Shown here: in pieces, positions 28,408-38,895 of the stretch
Layout: each line of letters begins with the position of its first letter
Position numbering within the stretch: position 1 is the first letter of the stretch
Source: an uncultured Emergencia sp.
GTDB taxonomy: Bacteria > Bacillota > Clostridia > Peptostreptococcales > Anaerovoracaceae
Direction: 5' to 3'
NCBI GenBank assembly: GCA_904420065.1
Contig: CAJFTU010000049.1
Coordinates: forward strand, 100,552 to 164,551
Length of the DNA stretch: 64,000 bases
The notes under the pieces: model-generated
Told to the model about the DNA's origin: nothing
What the model saw: only the letters and a program-made list of their open reading frames with translations
The model's database searches: none
Program-made: the position numbers and the translations under genes

Positions 28408-29620
28408 CAGTCGTATGACGTCCATCGCACGAAAACTGAACATGGATTTCTGGTCCAGACAGCTGGCCAGTTTTCTGCTCATCGATATTCTGCTCGTCGG
28501 TCTTGCAGCCGGTGTTTTCTTTGCCTGGCGGGAAGGAATTGTTCCCCAGGGACAGGAGGTGGCGGATCGCTATTTTATCGGGGACGGTTGGGACAGCTAT
28601 CAGTATGTCATAGAGTCGGAAACCGGCGAAATGTATCGCTATCCGATCAGCCGCCTCGTGGATCTGCTTCGGGCGCCGGCGATAGTGCTGATCGTCGTTC
28701 AGGTTGTATCGCTGATCGATGATCTTTTTTTTACCAAGAAGATACGGAAAAGGCTCAGACCTCTCTACGAAATGGCCGTCAGAACGGAACAACTGAGCAG
28801 CCTTCCTCCAGACAGCGAAAAATTTGCTAGTTTTGAGCGGGCAATTTCCAGTCTGGATCCGGAGGAACCTGGCGCCAGGGTAAAAACCGGCGATAAGGAA
28901 CTGCAGAGCCTGGAAATTGCCATAAACAATCTGCTCGACAGGATGAGGGAAAGCTATCGCCAACAGGAACGATTTGTCTCTGACGCTTCCCACGAACTGC
29001 GCACGCCGATTTCGGTCATACAGGGATACGTCAACATGCTCGATCGCTGGGGAAAGGATGATCCGAAAATTTTGGACGAATCCATTGAAGCGCTTAAAAA
29101 TGAATCGGAACACATGAAACTGCTGATCGAACAGCTGCTGTTTTTGGCCCGGGGAGACAGCGGCAGAAATACTCTGCATCCCGAGAATTTCGATCTGGCG
29201 GCCATGGTCAGAGAAGTCTGGGAAGAATCGGCCATGATCGACGAGGGACACCACTACGAATTTGAAGGGAATGACCCACTGCCTGTCCTCGGGGATCCGG
29301 CGCTTCTCAAGCAGTCGCTGCGGATTCTGGTTCAGAATGCTTCCAAGTACTCGGAAAAGGGCGGTCGGATTTTGCTTAAAGCAAAGGTGGTGGAAGACCG
29401 TCCCGCTTTTATCGTTCAGGATGAGGGCCTGGGCATGGCGGAGTCGGAAATCATCCACGTCTTTGAGCGGTTTTACCGCTCAGAAGGGGCGAGAAGCAGA
29501 ACCGAGGGAGGTACGGGACTGGGGCTTTCCATTGCCAAGTGGATTGTGGACGCGCACAGGGGAACTATAGAGGTTTTGTCCAGACCGGAGTTCGGAACCC
29601 GGTTTACCGTAAAGCTCTAA
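28391..29620 (+). CDS. sensor histidine kinase
   Basis: H-box VSDASHELRTPISVIQGYVNML; N/G boxes LVQNASKYS and GTGLGLSIAKWIVDAH. Confidence 0.95.
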   Translation: MKNRDNSRMTSIARKLNMDFWSRQLASFLLIDILLVGLAAGVFFAWREGIVPQGQEVADRYFIGDGWDSYQYVIESETGEMYRYPISRLVDLLRAPAIVLIVVQVVSLIDDLFFTKKIRKRLRPLYEMAVRTEQLSSLPPDSEKFASFERAISSLDPEEPGARVKTGDKELQSLEIAINNLLDRMRESYRQQERFVSDASHELRTPISVIQGYVNMLDRWGKDDPKILDESIEALKNESEHMKLLIEQLLFLARGDSGRNTLHPENFDLAAMVREVWEESAMIDEGHHYEFEGNDPLPVLGDPALLKQSLRILVQNASKYSEKGGRILLKAKVVEDRPAFIVQDEGLGMAESEIIHVFERFYRSEGARSRTEGGTGLGLSIAKWIVDAHRGTIEVLSRPEFGTRFTVKL

Positions 29621-29668
29621 AATGCAAAAAATGGGCATAGACGGTTGTGACAGCGCATATATTCTACC

Positions 29669-30511
29669 ATGTTGATCGATGTGAATAAAAAGAGACTGAA
29701 AAAAATGGGCGCGGGCGTTTTGGCCGCGGCCTTGGTCATCGGTGCAGCCGCCGGATTTCGCGTGATTCATCCCGGCCCGGCAGGCGGCGACGGCGGGCAG
29801 ACCGTTTCCCAGCCGGCAGATACGGAGGGAGTAAACTGGGGATTATCCTTCGGAGAAGAAGGAAAGACACCGGCAGGAAACGCCAGCAGCAGCCAGCTGA
29901 AAGAATACGACGCGTTTTATTGCGGAGACGAAGCAAAGAAGACGCTGTATCTGACTTTCGACGCCGGTTACGAAAACGGGTATACCGATGAAATTCTGGA
30001 TGTGCTGAAGAAGGAAAAGGTTCCGGCGGCGTTTTTCGTGGTCGGAACGTATATCGAAGATAATCCGGACCTGATCCGCAGGATGGAAAAAGAGGGACAT
30101 ATCGTGGGCAATCATACCATGAGCCATCCGGATATGTCTTCCATTGCCGATCAGGATACGTTCAAAAAGGAACTGGAACAGGTGGAAGAGCTGTATAAAG
30201 AGATGACCGGAAAAGAGATGAAAAAGTTCTATCGTCCGCCTCAGGGCAAGTTCAGTTTCCACAACCTGGAGCAAGCGAAGAACCTGGGCTACACCACGGT
30301 GTTTTGGAGTCTGGCCTATGTGGACTGGTATACCGATCAGCAGCCGACCCGAGAAGAGGCGTTGGAAAAACTGATTCCCAGAACCCACAACGGTGCAATT
30401 ATCCTGCTTCATTCCACATCAAAAACCAATGCCCGCATTCTCCAGGAATTAATAACCAAATGGAAAGAAGAAGGGTATCAATTTGCCTCTCTGGAAAAAT
30501 TGGGCATGTGA
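29669..30511 (+). CDS. polysaccharide deacetylase, PdaA-like
   Basis: LYLTFDAGYENGYTDEILDVLKKEKVPAAFFVVG, GHIVGNHTMSHPDM, YRPPQGKFS. Confidence 0.92.
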   Translation: MLIDVNKKRLKKMGAGVLAAALVIGAAAGFRVIHPGPAGGDGGQTVSQPADTEGVNWGLSFGEEGKTPAGNASSSQLKEYDAFYCGDEAKKTLYLTFDAGYENGYTDEILDVLKKEKVPAAFFVVGTYIEDNPDLIRRMEKEGHIVGNHTMSHPDMSSIADQDTFKKELEQVEELYKEMTGKEMKKFYRPPQGKFSFHNLEQAKNLGYTTVFWSLAYVDWYTDQQPTREEALEKLIPRTHNGAIILLHSTSKTNARILQELITKWKEEGYQFASLEKLGM

Positions 30512-30537
30512 TTACAATGAAAATTAGTTTTAGAAAT

Positions 30538-30584
30538 AAAAACCGCTATATATGATATTTAACATTATATAAAGCGGTTTTTAA
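30538..30584. terminator. intrinsic terminator
   Basis: aaaaaccgct...agcggttttt. Confidence 0.75.
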
Positions 30585-30662
30585 AATGTCAACAAGGAAT
30601 TGCAAAAAAGACGGAAATGTTTTATACTATTGTGTATGAAAAAAGTGAAGGAGAGACGCCCG

Positions 30663-31184
30663 ATGAGAGAACTGGATGAATTTAAAGATAAGCTGAGACA
30701 TGCACGGCCGGAGCAGTGGGACCTGATACCGGATATTGAGCTTTATATGGACCAGGTGATCAGCTACATGACGCGGCAGCATATCGGTCTGGAGCTGGAT
30801 GGAGATGAGAACTTGACCTCAGCGATGATCAACAACTATATCAAGAGCGGTCTACTGCCCCGGGCCCGGGGAAAGAAGTACAACCGTGAACATATCGGTT
30901 ATCTGACGGCTATTTGTCTTCTGAAACAGGTGCTCAGTGTCAGCGAAACCGGCGCTTTGCTCAGGCAGCAGATGGAGAACCGCAGCGTAGAGGATTTTTA
31001 CCGTCACTATACGGAAATTCTGGATGAAGAATTTTCCAGAACTGCTGATGAGATTGGGGACGGATCCGACAAGGAGGAACTGATGCAGTTGGCGCTGCAG
31101 ATGGCCGTTTCCAGCTACGCGCAGATGCTGTCCTGCAAAAAAATATTGGAATTCACCGCATCAGAAGAGAAGCGGGAAGAGTAG
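30663..31184 (+). CDS. DUF1836 domain-containing protein
   Basis: LIPDIELYMDQVISYMTRQ...LTSAMINNYIKSGLLPRARGKKYNREHIGYLTAICLLKQVLS; ATG at 30663 preferred over tool start 30600. Confidence 0.85.
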   Translation: MRELDEFKDKLRHARPEQWDLIPDIELYMDQVISYMTRQHIGLELDGDENLTSAMINNYIKSGLLPRARGKKYNREHIGYLTAICLLKQVLSVSETGALLRQQMENRSVEDFYRHYTEILDEEFSRTADEIGDGSDKEELMQLALQMAVSSYAQMLSCKKILEFTASEEKREE

Positions 31185-31209
31185 CCGGCAATCGGACCGG
31201 GATGTTGTC

Positions 31210-31266
31210 ACGTTTTTTATCCCCCTTTCATAGTATAGAATATCTTACTGTGAAAGGGGTTTTATT
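31210..31266 (+). promoter_or_regulatory. composite element: stem-loop (31222-31259) with sigma-K/E-like -10 (CATAGTATA) and embedded cotJA SD
   Basis: cccctttca/tgaaagggg plus 5 further pairs; AC - 17 nt - CATAGTATA; AAAGGGG 7 nt before the TTG start at 31267; ttttatttt follows the stem. Confidence 0.55.
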
Positions 31267-31554
31267 TTGGATAGAAAAGAGCCTTATGTCGGCATGCCGA
31301 TTGTTCTCGGCGACTTTGAAGAAGTGACGGCTCCTACTTGCTGCGACGCAGAGATCAGGCCGCAGCCGCAGCCTCAGCCAGATACGGAAACATCTCCGCA
31401 GCCGCCTCAGCAGACGATGATGGTCGCCATGGCTTATGTACCGTGGCAGAGATGGCAGCAGCCCTACGATTACGAGAGAGGGTTTCAGACGGGAACAATT
31501 TTCCCGGATCTGGATCTTCCGTTCACGGGCTATCAGGGAGGTATGAATCGATGA
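31267..31554 (+). CDS. cotJA: spore coat associated protein CotJA
   Basis: MVAMAYVPWQRWQQPYDYERGFQTGTIFPDLDLPFTGYQG; followed by cotJB and cotJC. Confidence 0.93.
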   Translation: MDRKEPYVGMPIVLGDFEEVTAPTCCDAEIRPQPQPQPDTETSPQPPQQTMMVAMAYVPWQRWQQPYDYERGFQTGTIFPDLDLPFTGYQGGMNR

Positions 31555-31799
31555 CGAGACAGGAAGCGATGAGAAAGGTACAGATGTACAGCTTTGCCCT
31601 GGATGATACGGGACTTTTTCTGGATACCCATCCTACCAACAGGGCGGCGCTGACCTTTTACGGTGATACACTGAAGAGGTATCTCGAAGCGATTGAAGTG
31701 TATGAGGATCAATTCGGTCCGTTGACAGCGGAGGATTCGGAAACGCAAAAAGGCTGGACCTGGGTAGAAACACCTTGGCCGTGGGAAATGGAGGATTAG
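31551..31799 (+). CDS. cotJB: spore coat protein CotJB
   Basis: MTRQEAMRKVQMYSFALDDTGLFLDTHPTNRAALTFY...GPLTAEDSETQKGWTWVETPWPWE; ATGA overlap with cotJA. Confidence 0.93.
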   Translation: MTRQEAMRKVQMYSFALDDTGLFLDTHPTNRAALTFYGDTLKRYLEAIEVYEDQFGPLTAEDSETQKGWTWVETPWPWEMED

Positions 31800-31800
31800 C

Positions 31801-32400
31801 ATGTGGACATATGAGAAGAAACTGCAGTATCCGGTAAGAATTAAAAATCCAAATCCGGCGATGGCGAAGTTTATCATAAGCCAGTACGGAGGTCCGGATG
31901 GTGAAATCGGCGCTTCTCTTAGGTATCTTTCGCAGAGATACTCAATGCCGTTCCGGAAGGTGGCGGCTGTACTTACCGACGTAGGAAGCGAAGAACTGGG
32001 ACATTTTGAAATGGTAGCGACCATTGTGCACCAGCTGACGAAAAACATGACTATGGAACAGATCAGAGAGGCGGGATTTCAGGAGTACTTTGTGGATCAT
32101 ACCTCGGGGGTCTACGCCCAGGCGGCGGCAGGGTTTCCGTTTGACGCACTCTGCTTTGCCTCCAAGGGGGATGCGATTACCGATCTGACCGAGGATATGG
32201 CTGCAGAACAGAAGGCGCGTACCACATATGACAATATCCTGCGCATGGTGGACGATCCCGACGTAATTGACCCGATCCGCTTTCTCCGTCAGCGAGAAAT
32301 CGTACATTTTCAGAGATTCGGTGAAGCCCTGCGAATTGTGCAGGATAATCTGGATTCTAAGAACTTCTATGCGATCAATCCGGAATTCGATATGCGATAG
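31801..32400 (+). CDS. cotJC: spore coat protein CotJC, manganese catalase family
   Basis: MWTYEKKLQYPVRIKNPNPAMAKFIISQYGGPDGE...DVGSEELGHFEMVATIVHQL. Confidence 0.95.
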   Translation: MWTYEKKLQYPVRIKNPNPAMAKFIISQYGGPDGEIGASLRYLSQRYSMPFRKVAAVLTDVGSEELGHFEMVATIVHQLTKNMTMEQIREAGFQEYFVDHTSGVYAQAAAGFPFDALCFASKGDAITDLTEDMAAEQKARTTYDNILRMVDDPDVIDPIRFLRQREIVHFQRFGEALRIVQDNLDSKNFYAINPEFDMR

Positions 32401-32415
32401 GGGTTAGAACACAGC

Positions 32416-32467
32416 AGAAAACCTGCTGAGCGACGCGGCAGCCGGGCGTCCGTTCAGCAGGTTTTCT
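32416..32467. terminator. bidirectional intrinsic terminator
   Basis: agaaaacctgctga/tcagcaggttttct perfect 14-bp stem. Confidence 0.85.
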
Positions 32468-32471
32468 GGTT

Positions 32472-33263
32472 TCAGTATTCAGAAAGATACTTGATCTTTT
32501 TCAGCTGTCCGCTGATTTCTTCGGAAATACTCTTTAGTTCTTGCTCGATGGAACTCAGATCCTTCATGAAAATTCTGGCCTTTGGACCGGTTATACCGAT
32601 AGTAGCATTGATCGGTCCAAGGTGATTGTGAAGCGGAACGCTCATGCAGAACAAGCCGTATTCATATTCCTCATCATCATAGGAAATGCCCTTCTCTTTA
32701 ATTTTTCTCTTTTCTTCGATGAACTCGTCGTAAGAGCAGATGGAGTTCAAGGTCTTTTGGATCGGTGCGTTACTTTCAAAGTATTCGGTAAGTCGGTTAT
32801 CGCTGAAATTGGATAAAAAAATTTTACCGCTGGCAGAGCAGTTCAGGGGTGAAAACGGCACCAGTCTTGACGTCAGGGCAGAAGCGTCTCCTTCGAAAGA
32901 GGAGAGGGTGAGCACCATGTTCTGGTAAAGAACGCTGAGGCAGCTGGACTCGCCGATTTCCCTGGAGAAACTCTCCAGATAGTCAGAAACGATGGAAGGC
33001 AGATCTGTGTTGGCCTTGACGGATTCTCCGTAATAGATAAATTTGAGACCCAGTTTGTAGCAATCGGTCAAATCATCTTTTTTTATAAACTCATGCAGCT
33101 CCAGCGCCTGCAGAATGCGGTGAAGCGTAGCCTTGGGAAGGCAAAGAGACTTCTGGATCTCTGCAAAGGTCGTTTCGTGGTTGGAAATAAAGTCTATGAC
33201 GCTCAGAGTTTTTTCGATGGCATTGAGCGTATTTGGCTGTTTTGACGGTGTAATGTCACTCAA
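32472..33263 (-). CDS. IclR family transcriptional regulator
   Basis: NAIEKTLSVIDFISNHETTFAEIQKSLCLPKATLHRILQALELHEFI; IclR effector domain. Confidence 0.93.
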   Translation of the reverse strand: MSDITPSKQPNTLNAIEKTLSVIDFISNHETTFAEIQKSLCLPKATLHRILQALELHEFIKKDDLTDCYKLGLKFIYYGESVKANTDLPSIVSDYLESFSREIGESSCLSVLYQNMVLTLSSFEGDASALTSRLVPFSPLNCSASGKIFLSNFSDNRLTEYFESNAPIQKTLNSICSYDEFIEEKRKIKEKGISYDDEEYEYGLFCMSVPLHNHLGPINATIGITGPKARIFMKDLSSIEQELKSISEEISGQLKKIKYLSEY

Positions 33264-33377
33264 TTCCGTTTTCTCCTTGTATCTTATATCATTTTTATAT
33301 ATTTTGTTTCTGGTGTAATTCTAACAATATTAACTAAAGATGTCAAATCTGCTTTTTTTGACAATAAATAATTTGTA

Positions 33378-33406
33378 TTGACAAAATTCCGAAAACTAAC
33401 TATAAT
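33378..33406 (+). promoter_or_regulatory. consensus sigma-A promoter of the peptide ABC operon
   Basis: TTGACA - 17 bp - TATAAT. Confidence 0.85.
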
Positions 33407-33447
33407 AAAAAATATTCTGGAACTAAGTTTCAAAACGGAGGAACGAA

Positions 33448-34986
33448 ATGATTAAATGTAAGAAAGTACGCTTTGCTGCCCTTGGACTGATTGTCGCAAT
33501 GGTACTGATGTCTCTTACCGCCTGTGGCGGAAACGACAGCGGAAGCAGCGAAGAGAGAACGGATTTGAATTTTGCGGTGAGCGCAGAGCCAAACTCCCTG
33601 GATCCTATGGCCATCGCGATGATGAGCACATTCACCATTACTTATGCTATGTACGACAATCTCTTTGAGAAAAACGCAGATGGTGAATATGAACCGTCTC
33701 TGTGTGAAGAATATGAAATTTCAGATGATGGAACGGTATACACTTTTCATCTGAGAGACGATGTCAAGTTCCATGACGGAAGCCAGATGACGGCAGATGA
33801 TGTAGTTTTTTCGATCAACAGAACCATAGAAAAAGGCTGGGCTGCTGACATGACCGCGGCTATCGAAAAAGTAGAAAAAACCGACGACTATACGGTGGTT
33901 CTGACTCTGTCCAGACCGTTCGGCGGCATGATCGGAAGTCTCGCATCCCCTTATTTCTCCATAATGAGTAAGGCCTATTTGGAGGAAAATGGTGACGATA
34001 TCGTAGAGCGTCAGCCGATGGGAACAGGTGCGTACAAGTTTGTTGAATGGGTAAGCGGCGATCACATTACGCTGGAAGCCAATGAGGATTACTTCAAAGG
34101 CGCTCCGGCGATCAAGACCGTTACTTTTAAACCGATTACCGATAAGAACACAGGACTTGTCGCACTGCAGACAGGAGAGACCGATGCATTTCTGAATGTA
34201 AACTATTCGGACATCCCGACTGTTGAAGAAGACGAGAACTTAAGCTTCTACAGCACAGAGCTCGCTTCGGTATTATCGCTGAATATGAACGTTGAGGTCG
34301 AGCCGCTCAATGATGTTAAAGTGCGGCAGGCGATCAACTATGCGATCAATAAAGAGAATATCATTCAGGGTGCGCTGGAAAACCAGGGAACAGAAGCAAA
34401 CTCGTCTATTTCACCGACCTGCGACGGATATTCCGAAGATGTAACGGGATATGAATACGATCCGGAAAAGGCGAAAGAACTGCTTGCAGAAGCCGGATAT
34501 GACAGCCTCGACTTTACAATTAAAATCAAAGAAGATTCTAAGGTACAGAAGGTTGCCCAGGTTATTCAGTCGGATTTGAAGGAAGCCAACATAAACGTAG
34601 AAATAGAAATTCTTGAAGCTGGAGCTTATTCAACAGATGTTTATTCCAACGGCGATTATGAGATGACGATTACCAGCTGGTGCGCAATGTTTACTGACGC
34701 GTATTCTCTGCTGTACAGCCAATTCCATGAGGATTGCTATGGAAGCACAGGAAATATTACCCATGTGAGATCTGACGAGCTGTCGTCCATGTTGGACTCT
34801 GCGGCACAGGCCTCCGAGGATGAAAAGACTGCGGCTTATACAGAAGTTGCGCAGTATATAAGTGATAACGCATACGTTGCATCCCTTGTTTTCGAGCCGA
34901 CTACCATCACCACCAACGCTAATCTGCAGGGGGTAGAGGCTGATGCGCTCGGAATTTATCAGGTGAAGAATTTTTCATGGAAATAA
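33448..34986 (+). CDS. ABC transporter substrate-binding protein, family 5 (oligopeptide/dipeptide)
   Basis: Lipobox SLTACGG; SAEPNSLDPMAIA; YTFHLRDDVKFHDGSQMTADDVVFS. Confidence 0.94.
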   Translation: MIKCKKVRFAALGLIVAMVLMSLTACGGNDSGSSEERTDLNFAVSAEPNSLDPMAIAMMSTFTITYAMYDNLFEKNADGEYEPSLCEEYEISDDGTVYTFHLRDDVKFHDGSQMTADDVVFSINRTIEKGWAADMTAAIEKVEKTDDYTVVLTLSRPFGGMIGSLASPYFSIMSKAYLEENGDDIVERQPMGTGAYKFVEWVSGDHITLEANEDYFKGAPAIKTVTFKPITDKNTGLVALQTGETDAFLNVNYSDIPTVEEDENLSFYSTELASVLSLNMNVEVEPLNDVKVRQAINYAINKENIIQGALENQGTEANSSISPTCDGYSEDVTGYEYDPEKAKELLAEAGYDSLDFTIKIKEDSKVQKVAQVIQSDLKEANINVEIEILEAGAYSTDVYSNGDYEMTITSWCAMFTDAYSLLYSQFHEDCYGSTGNITHVRSDELSSMLDSAAQASEDEKTAAYTEVAQYISDNAYVASLVFEPTTITTNANLQGVEADALGIYQVKNFSWK

Positions 34987-35095
34987 CGGAAAGTAGAATG
35001 TTCCAGAATAATTCGAGTTATTGAGAAAAACAGAATATGCAGGGATACTCGCATGTATGCGGTATCCCTGTGGTTTTGAAAGAAGGAATTCGTTT

Positions 35096-36028
35096 ATGAT
35101 CAAGTATATTTTACAGCGTCTGGCCATGATGGTAGTCGTTGTACTGGGGATTTCCTTTATCGTATTTACCATAATGAATCTTACGCCGGGAAATCCCGCG
35201 CAGCTGATCCTGGGACAGAGCGCTTCTCCGGAACAGGTGGCGAAACTGGAGGAGGAATTGGGGCTGAACAATCCGTTTTTTGTTCGGTATTTTGACTATA
35301 TTGTAGATATGTTTTCCGGTGACTTCGGCGAGTCTTATCAGACCGGTCTGCCTGTATTTGAAGAAATTCTGAGCAGATTCCCGACGACGCTTACTCTGGC
35401 GGCGATATCCATGTTTTTTGCTACGCTGATCGGTGTGCCGGTAGGCGTGGTGTCCGCAGTAAAACAGTATTCTTTTGTGGACGGAGTGAGCACGGTAGCC
35501 GCGCTGATCTTCGCGTCTATTCCATCCTTCGTACTGGGACTTCTGCTGATGCTGGTGTTCAGTTTAAATCTGGGCTGGTTTCCGGCAACGGGCATAACTG
35601 ATCTTTCTGGATATGTATTGCCGGCCATTACCCTTTCTACCTCAACCATGGCGACCCTGGTGCGTATGACCCGATCGACCATGCTCGAAGTGCTGAAACA
35701 GGATTATATCCGGACAGCCAGAGCAAAGGGCGCTGCGGAAAAGAACATTATCCTGCGCCATTCTCTGCGCAACGCGCTGCTGCCGATCGTAACGGTAATC
35801 GGCGTGGATTTCGGTTATCTTCTTGCGGGAACGGTTGTCATTGAGTCCGTTTTCGCTATTTCCGGTCTGGGATCCCTTTTGATTACCAGTATTCGTATGA
35901 AAGATACGCCGGTTGTCATGGCGGCGATCATGTTTGTTACCCTTGCGTACAGCCTTGTGAATTTGATCGTGGATATCATATACGCATATATCGATCCGCG
36001 GATAAAATCTCAATATGAAAGGGCGTGA
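35096..36028 (+). CDS. ABC transporter permease (DppB/OppB-like)
   Basis: MIKYILQRLAMMVVVVLGISFIVFTIMNLTPGNPA...YIRTARAKGAAEKNIILRHSLRNALLPIVT; start corrected from 35021. Confidence 0.94.
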   Translation: MIKYILQRLAMMVVVVLGISFIVFTIMNLTPGNPAQLILGQSASPEQVAKLEEELGLNNPFFVRYFDYIVDMFSGDFGESYQTGLPVFEEILSRFPTTLTLAAISMFFATLIGVPVGVVSAVKQYSFVDGVSTVAALIFASIPSFVLGLLLMLVFSLNLGWFPATGITDLSGYVLPAITLSTSTMATLVRMTRSTMLEVLKQDYIRTARAKGAAEKNIILRHSLRNALLPIVTVIGVDFGYLLAGTVVIESVFAISGLGSLLITSIRMKDTPVVMAAIMFVTLAYSLVNLIVDIIYAYIDPRIKSQYERA

Positions 36029-36035
36029 AGACGAT

Positions 36036-36908
36036 ATGAATGAAAATACAGAGTATAAAGCCAGAAGTCAGTTTACTTCTGTCATGCACCGGCTGAAGAA
36101 GAATCGTCTGGCCATGCTTGGACTGACCATACTTTTAATAATGGCGGCAGTCGCTGTCTTTGCGGGCCTGATTGCCGACTACGATACGGATGTAATCGGT
36201 CAGGATACGGCGAACCGACTGCAGGGTCCTTCCGGAGAACACTGGTTTGGAACGGACCAGTTCGGAAGAGATGTCTTTGCCCGTATTATTTTCGGCGCCC
36301 GGTATTCCCTTACGCTTAGTATTATCGCCATGCTGATCGCTGTCGCCATAGGCGCGATCATCGGATCTATTGCCGGATTCTATGGCGGAATCAGAGATAA
36401 TATTCTGATGCGTCTAATGGATATTCTGCTCGCTATTCCTCCGATGCTCATGTCCATTTCCATCGTTGCCGCTTTGGGGCAGAGCATGGCTAACCTGCTT
36501 ATTGCCCTGTCCATCGCTTACATACCCGTGTTTGCCCGCGTAATCCGTTCGTCCATCATGTCGATCAAGGATCAGGAGTTTATCGAAGCGGCCAAATGCT
36601 GTGGAAGCAGCGATAAGCATATCATTTTTAAGCACATTATTCCTAACGCCATCGGACCGATTATCGTCCAGGCAACTCTGGCGATGGGCGCAACGATACT
36701 GATTATCGCTTCCCTGAGCTTTATGGGACTGGGTATACAGCCTCCGGCATCTGAATGGGGAACTATGCTCTATGAAGGCCGTGATTTTCTCAGACAGGCG
36801 CCGTACCTTGTCATCTTTCCGGGAGCGGCCATCACTCTGGCGGTTATCTCCCTTAACCTGCTTGGAGACGGACTCAGAGACGCTTTGGATCCGCGTTTAA
36901 AGAACTAG
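36036..36908 (+). CDS. ABC transporter permease (DppC/OppC-like)
   Basis: [64 protein letters not shown]. Confidence 0.94.
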   Translation: MNENTEYKARSQFTSVMHRLKKNRLAMLGLTILLIMAAVAVFAGLIADYDTDVIGQDTANRLQGPSGEHWFGTDQFGRDVFARIIFGARYSLTLSIIAMLIAVAIGAIIGSIAGFYGGIRDNILMRLMDILLAIPPMLMSISIVAALGQSMANLLIALSIAYIPVFARVIRSSIMSIKDQEFIEAAKCCGSSDKHIIFKHIIPNAIGPIIVQATLAMGATILIIASLSFMGLGIQPPASEWGTMLYEGRDFLRQAPYLVIFPGAAITLAVISLNLLGDGLRDALDPRLKN

Positions 36909-36917
36909 GAGGAAAAG

Positions 36918-37925
36918 ATGAGTGATACGATATTAAAGATAAACGATCTGCAGGCGGAGTACCGCACGGATGAGGGAGTATCTTCGGTCATCAACGGAAT
37001 TAATCTTACTCTTAACCGTGGGGAAACACTGGGACTTGTAGGAGAGACAGGAGCGGGAAAGACGACCACAGCCCTGTCTGTAATGCGTCTTCTTCCAAAG
37101 AAGACGGGGTATATTACGGGAGGAACCATAGAATTTGCCGAAGAAGGCGACCTGCTTACAAAGAGTGATGCCCAGATGCGTTCTATTCGAGGCCATCGCA
37201 TATCCATGATCTTCCAGGATCCGATGACCAGCCTTAACCCGGTAATACGGGTAGGAGAACAGATCAAGGAGTCCTTTAAGATTCACTTTCCTGACCTCAG
37301 CGATGAGGAAATGGAAAAGAAGGTCGATGAGATGCTGGAAATGGTAGGCATACCTTCATCGAGAAAAAGCGAATATCCTCATCAGTTTTCCGGCGGGATG
37401 AAGCAGCGCGTCGTCATCGCCATGGCGCTGTCCTGTGAGCCGGAGCTGTTGATCGCCGACGAACCGACCACGGCTCTTGATGTGACCATACAGGCTCAGG
37501 TTCTGCACATGATGCGCGAACTGAAGCGCAATCTGGGAACTTCTATGATTTTGATTACCCACGATCTGGGCATTGTCTCTCAGAACTGTGAGAAGGTGGC
37601 CGTAATGTATGCCGGCAACATTATCGAGTCGGGAAGCGCAGAAGAGATATTTGGTGAAACAAAGCATCATCCGTACACCGTCGGCCTGTTCGGTTCCATA
37701 CCGGATATGAAAAAGCCGACCAGACGGCTGGCACCGATAGAGGGCCTTATGCCGGATCCACTGAATCTTCCGTCGGGTTGTGTGTTTAGTCCGAGATGTC
37801 CTCACTGCATGGATATCTGTAAGGAGATAAAACCGGAGCCGACAGTCCTTGACGGCAGTCACACCGTATGCTGCCATCTGTTCGGCAAAGAAGGCACAGA
37901 CAAGGAGGCCGCAAAAAATGAGTGA
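36918..37925 (+). CDS. oligopeptide ABC transporter ATP-binding protein (DppD/OppD-like)
   Basis: [48 protein letters not shown]-terminal CxFxPRCPxC motif. Confidence 0.95.
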   Translation: MSDTILKINDLQAEYRTDEGVSSVINGINLTLNRGETLGLVGETGAGKTTTALSVMRLLPKKTGYITGGTIEFAEEGDLLTKSDAQMRSIRGHRISMIFQDPMTSLNPVIRVGEQIKESFKIHFPDLSDEEMEKKVDEMLEMVGIPSSRKSEYPHQFSGGMKQRVVIAMALSCEPELLIADEPTTALDVTIQAQVLHMMRELKRNLGTSMILITHDLGIVSQNCEKVAVMYAGNIIESGSAEEIFGETKHHPYTVGLFGSIPDMKKPTRRLAPIEGLMPDPLNLPSGCVFSPRCPHCMDICKEIKPEPTVLDGSHTVCCHLFGKEGTDKEAAKNE

Positions 37926-38895
37926 AAGACCTATGCTTGAGATAAAAAACCTGAAAAAGTATTTCCGCACGCCGGCCGGCCAGCTGCACGCTGTGGACGA
38001 TGTGACGCTTTCTATCCGAAAAGGACACACGCTCGGCGTCGTAGGAGAGTCCGGATGCGGGAAGACCACTCTCGGAAGAACCGTCCTCCGGCTCACCGAA
38101 CCTACTTCTGGCGAGATCATTTTCAACGGTGAAAATATCCTGGATTACAAGAAAGATAAAATGAAGCATCTTCGCAGAAAGATGCAGCTGATCTTTCAGG
38201 ATCCGTACGCATCATTGGATCCGCGCCTTTCCGTTGCGGAAATCATCAAGGAACCGATGATGGTCAACAAGATGTACAAGTCGAAAAAGGAAGCGGATGA
38301 AAAAGCCAAGGAACTGATGGATATCGTCGGCCTGGCCCGCCGCTTTGTCAACGCTTATCCCCACGAGCTGGATGGGGGCCGGCGCCAGAGGATTGGTATA
38401 GCCAGAGCTCTGGCTACGGATCCCGAGTTCATCGTCTGTGACGAACCCGTATCGGCGTTAGATGTGTCTATACAGGCTCAGATTCTGAATTTGATGATGG
38501 ATCTTCAGGAACAGCGACAGCTTTCCTATATGTTTATCACCCACGATATGAGCGTGGTCAGACACATTTCCGACGAAATTGCGGTAATGTATCTGGGACA
38601 GTGTGTCGAACTGGCGGAAAAAGAAGAGCTGTTCAACAACCCGAGACATCCGTATACGAAGGCTCTGCTGGCGGCAATCCCGGTCATCGATATTACCGCC
38701 CGCGATAAGGAACCGGAGCTGCTCAAGGGAGAGGTTTCATCGCCGGTAAATCCGGTAAATTACTGCAGATTTTACACTCGATGCAAGCATGCCTGCGAGG
38801 CGTGCAAAAACAGCGAATATCAGTTAAAGGAAGTTGCGGAAAATCACTATTCTGCATGCGTTCTTGAACAGACAGGGGAATTTAGACATGAATAA
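37918..38895 (+). CDS. oligopeptide ABC transporter ATP-binding protein (DppF/OppF-like)
   Basis: GESGCGKTTLGRTVL, DGGRRQRIGIARALA, IVCDEPVSALDVSIQAQ. Confidence 0.95.
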   Translation: MSERPMLEIKNLKKYFRTPAGQLHAVDDVTLSIRKGHTLGVVGESGCGKTTLGRTVLRLTEPTSGEIIFNGENILDYKKDKMKHLRRKMQLIFQDPYASLDPRLSVAEIIKEPMMVNKMYKSKKEADEKAKELMDIVGLARRFVNAYPHELDGGRRQRIGIARALATDPEFIVCDEPVSALDVSIQAQILNLMMDLQEQRQLSYMFITHDMSVVRHISDEIAVMYLGQCVELAEKEELFNNPRHPYTKALLAAIPVIDITARDKEPELLKGEVSSPVNPVNYCRFYTRCKHACEACKNSEYQLKEVAENHYSACVLEQTGEFRHE

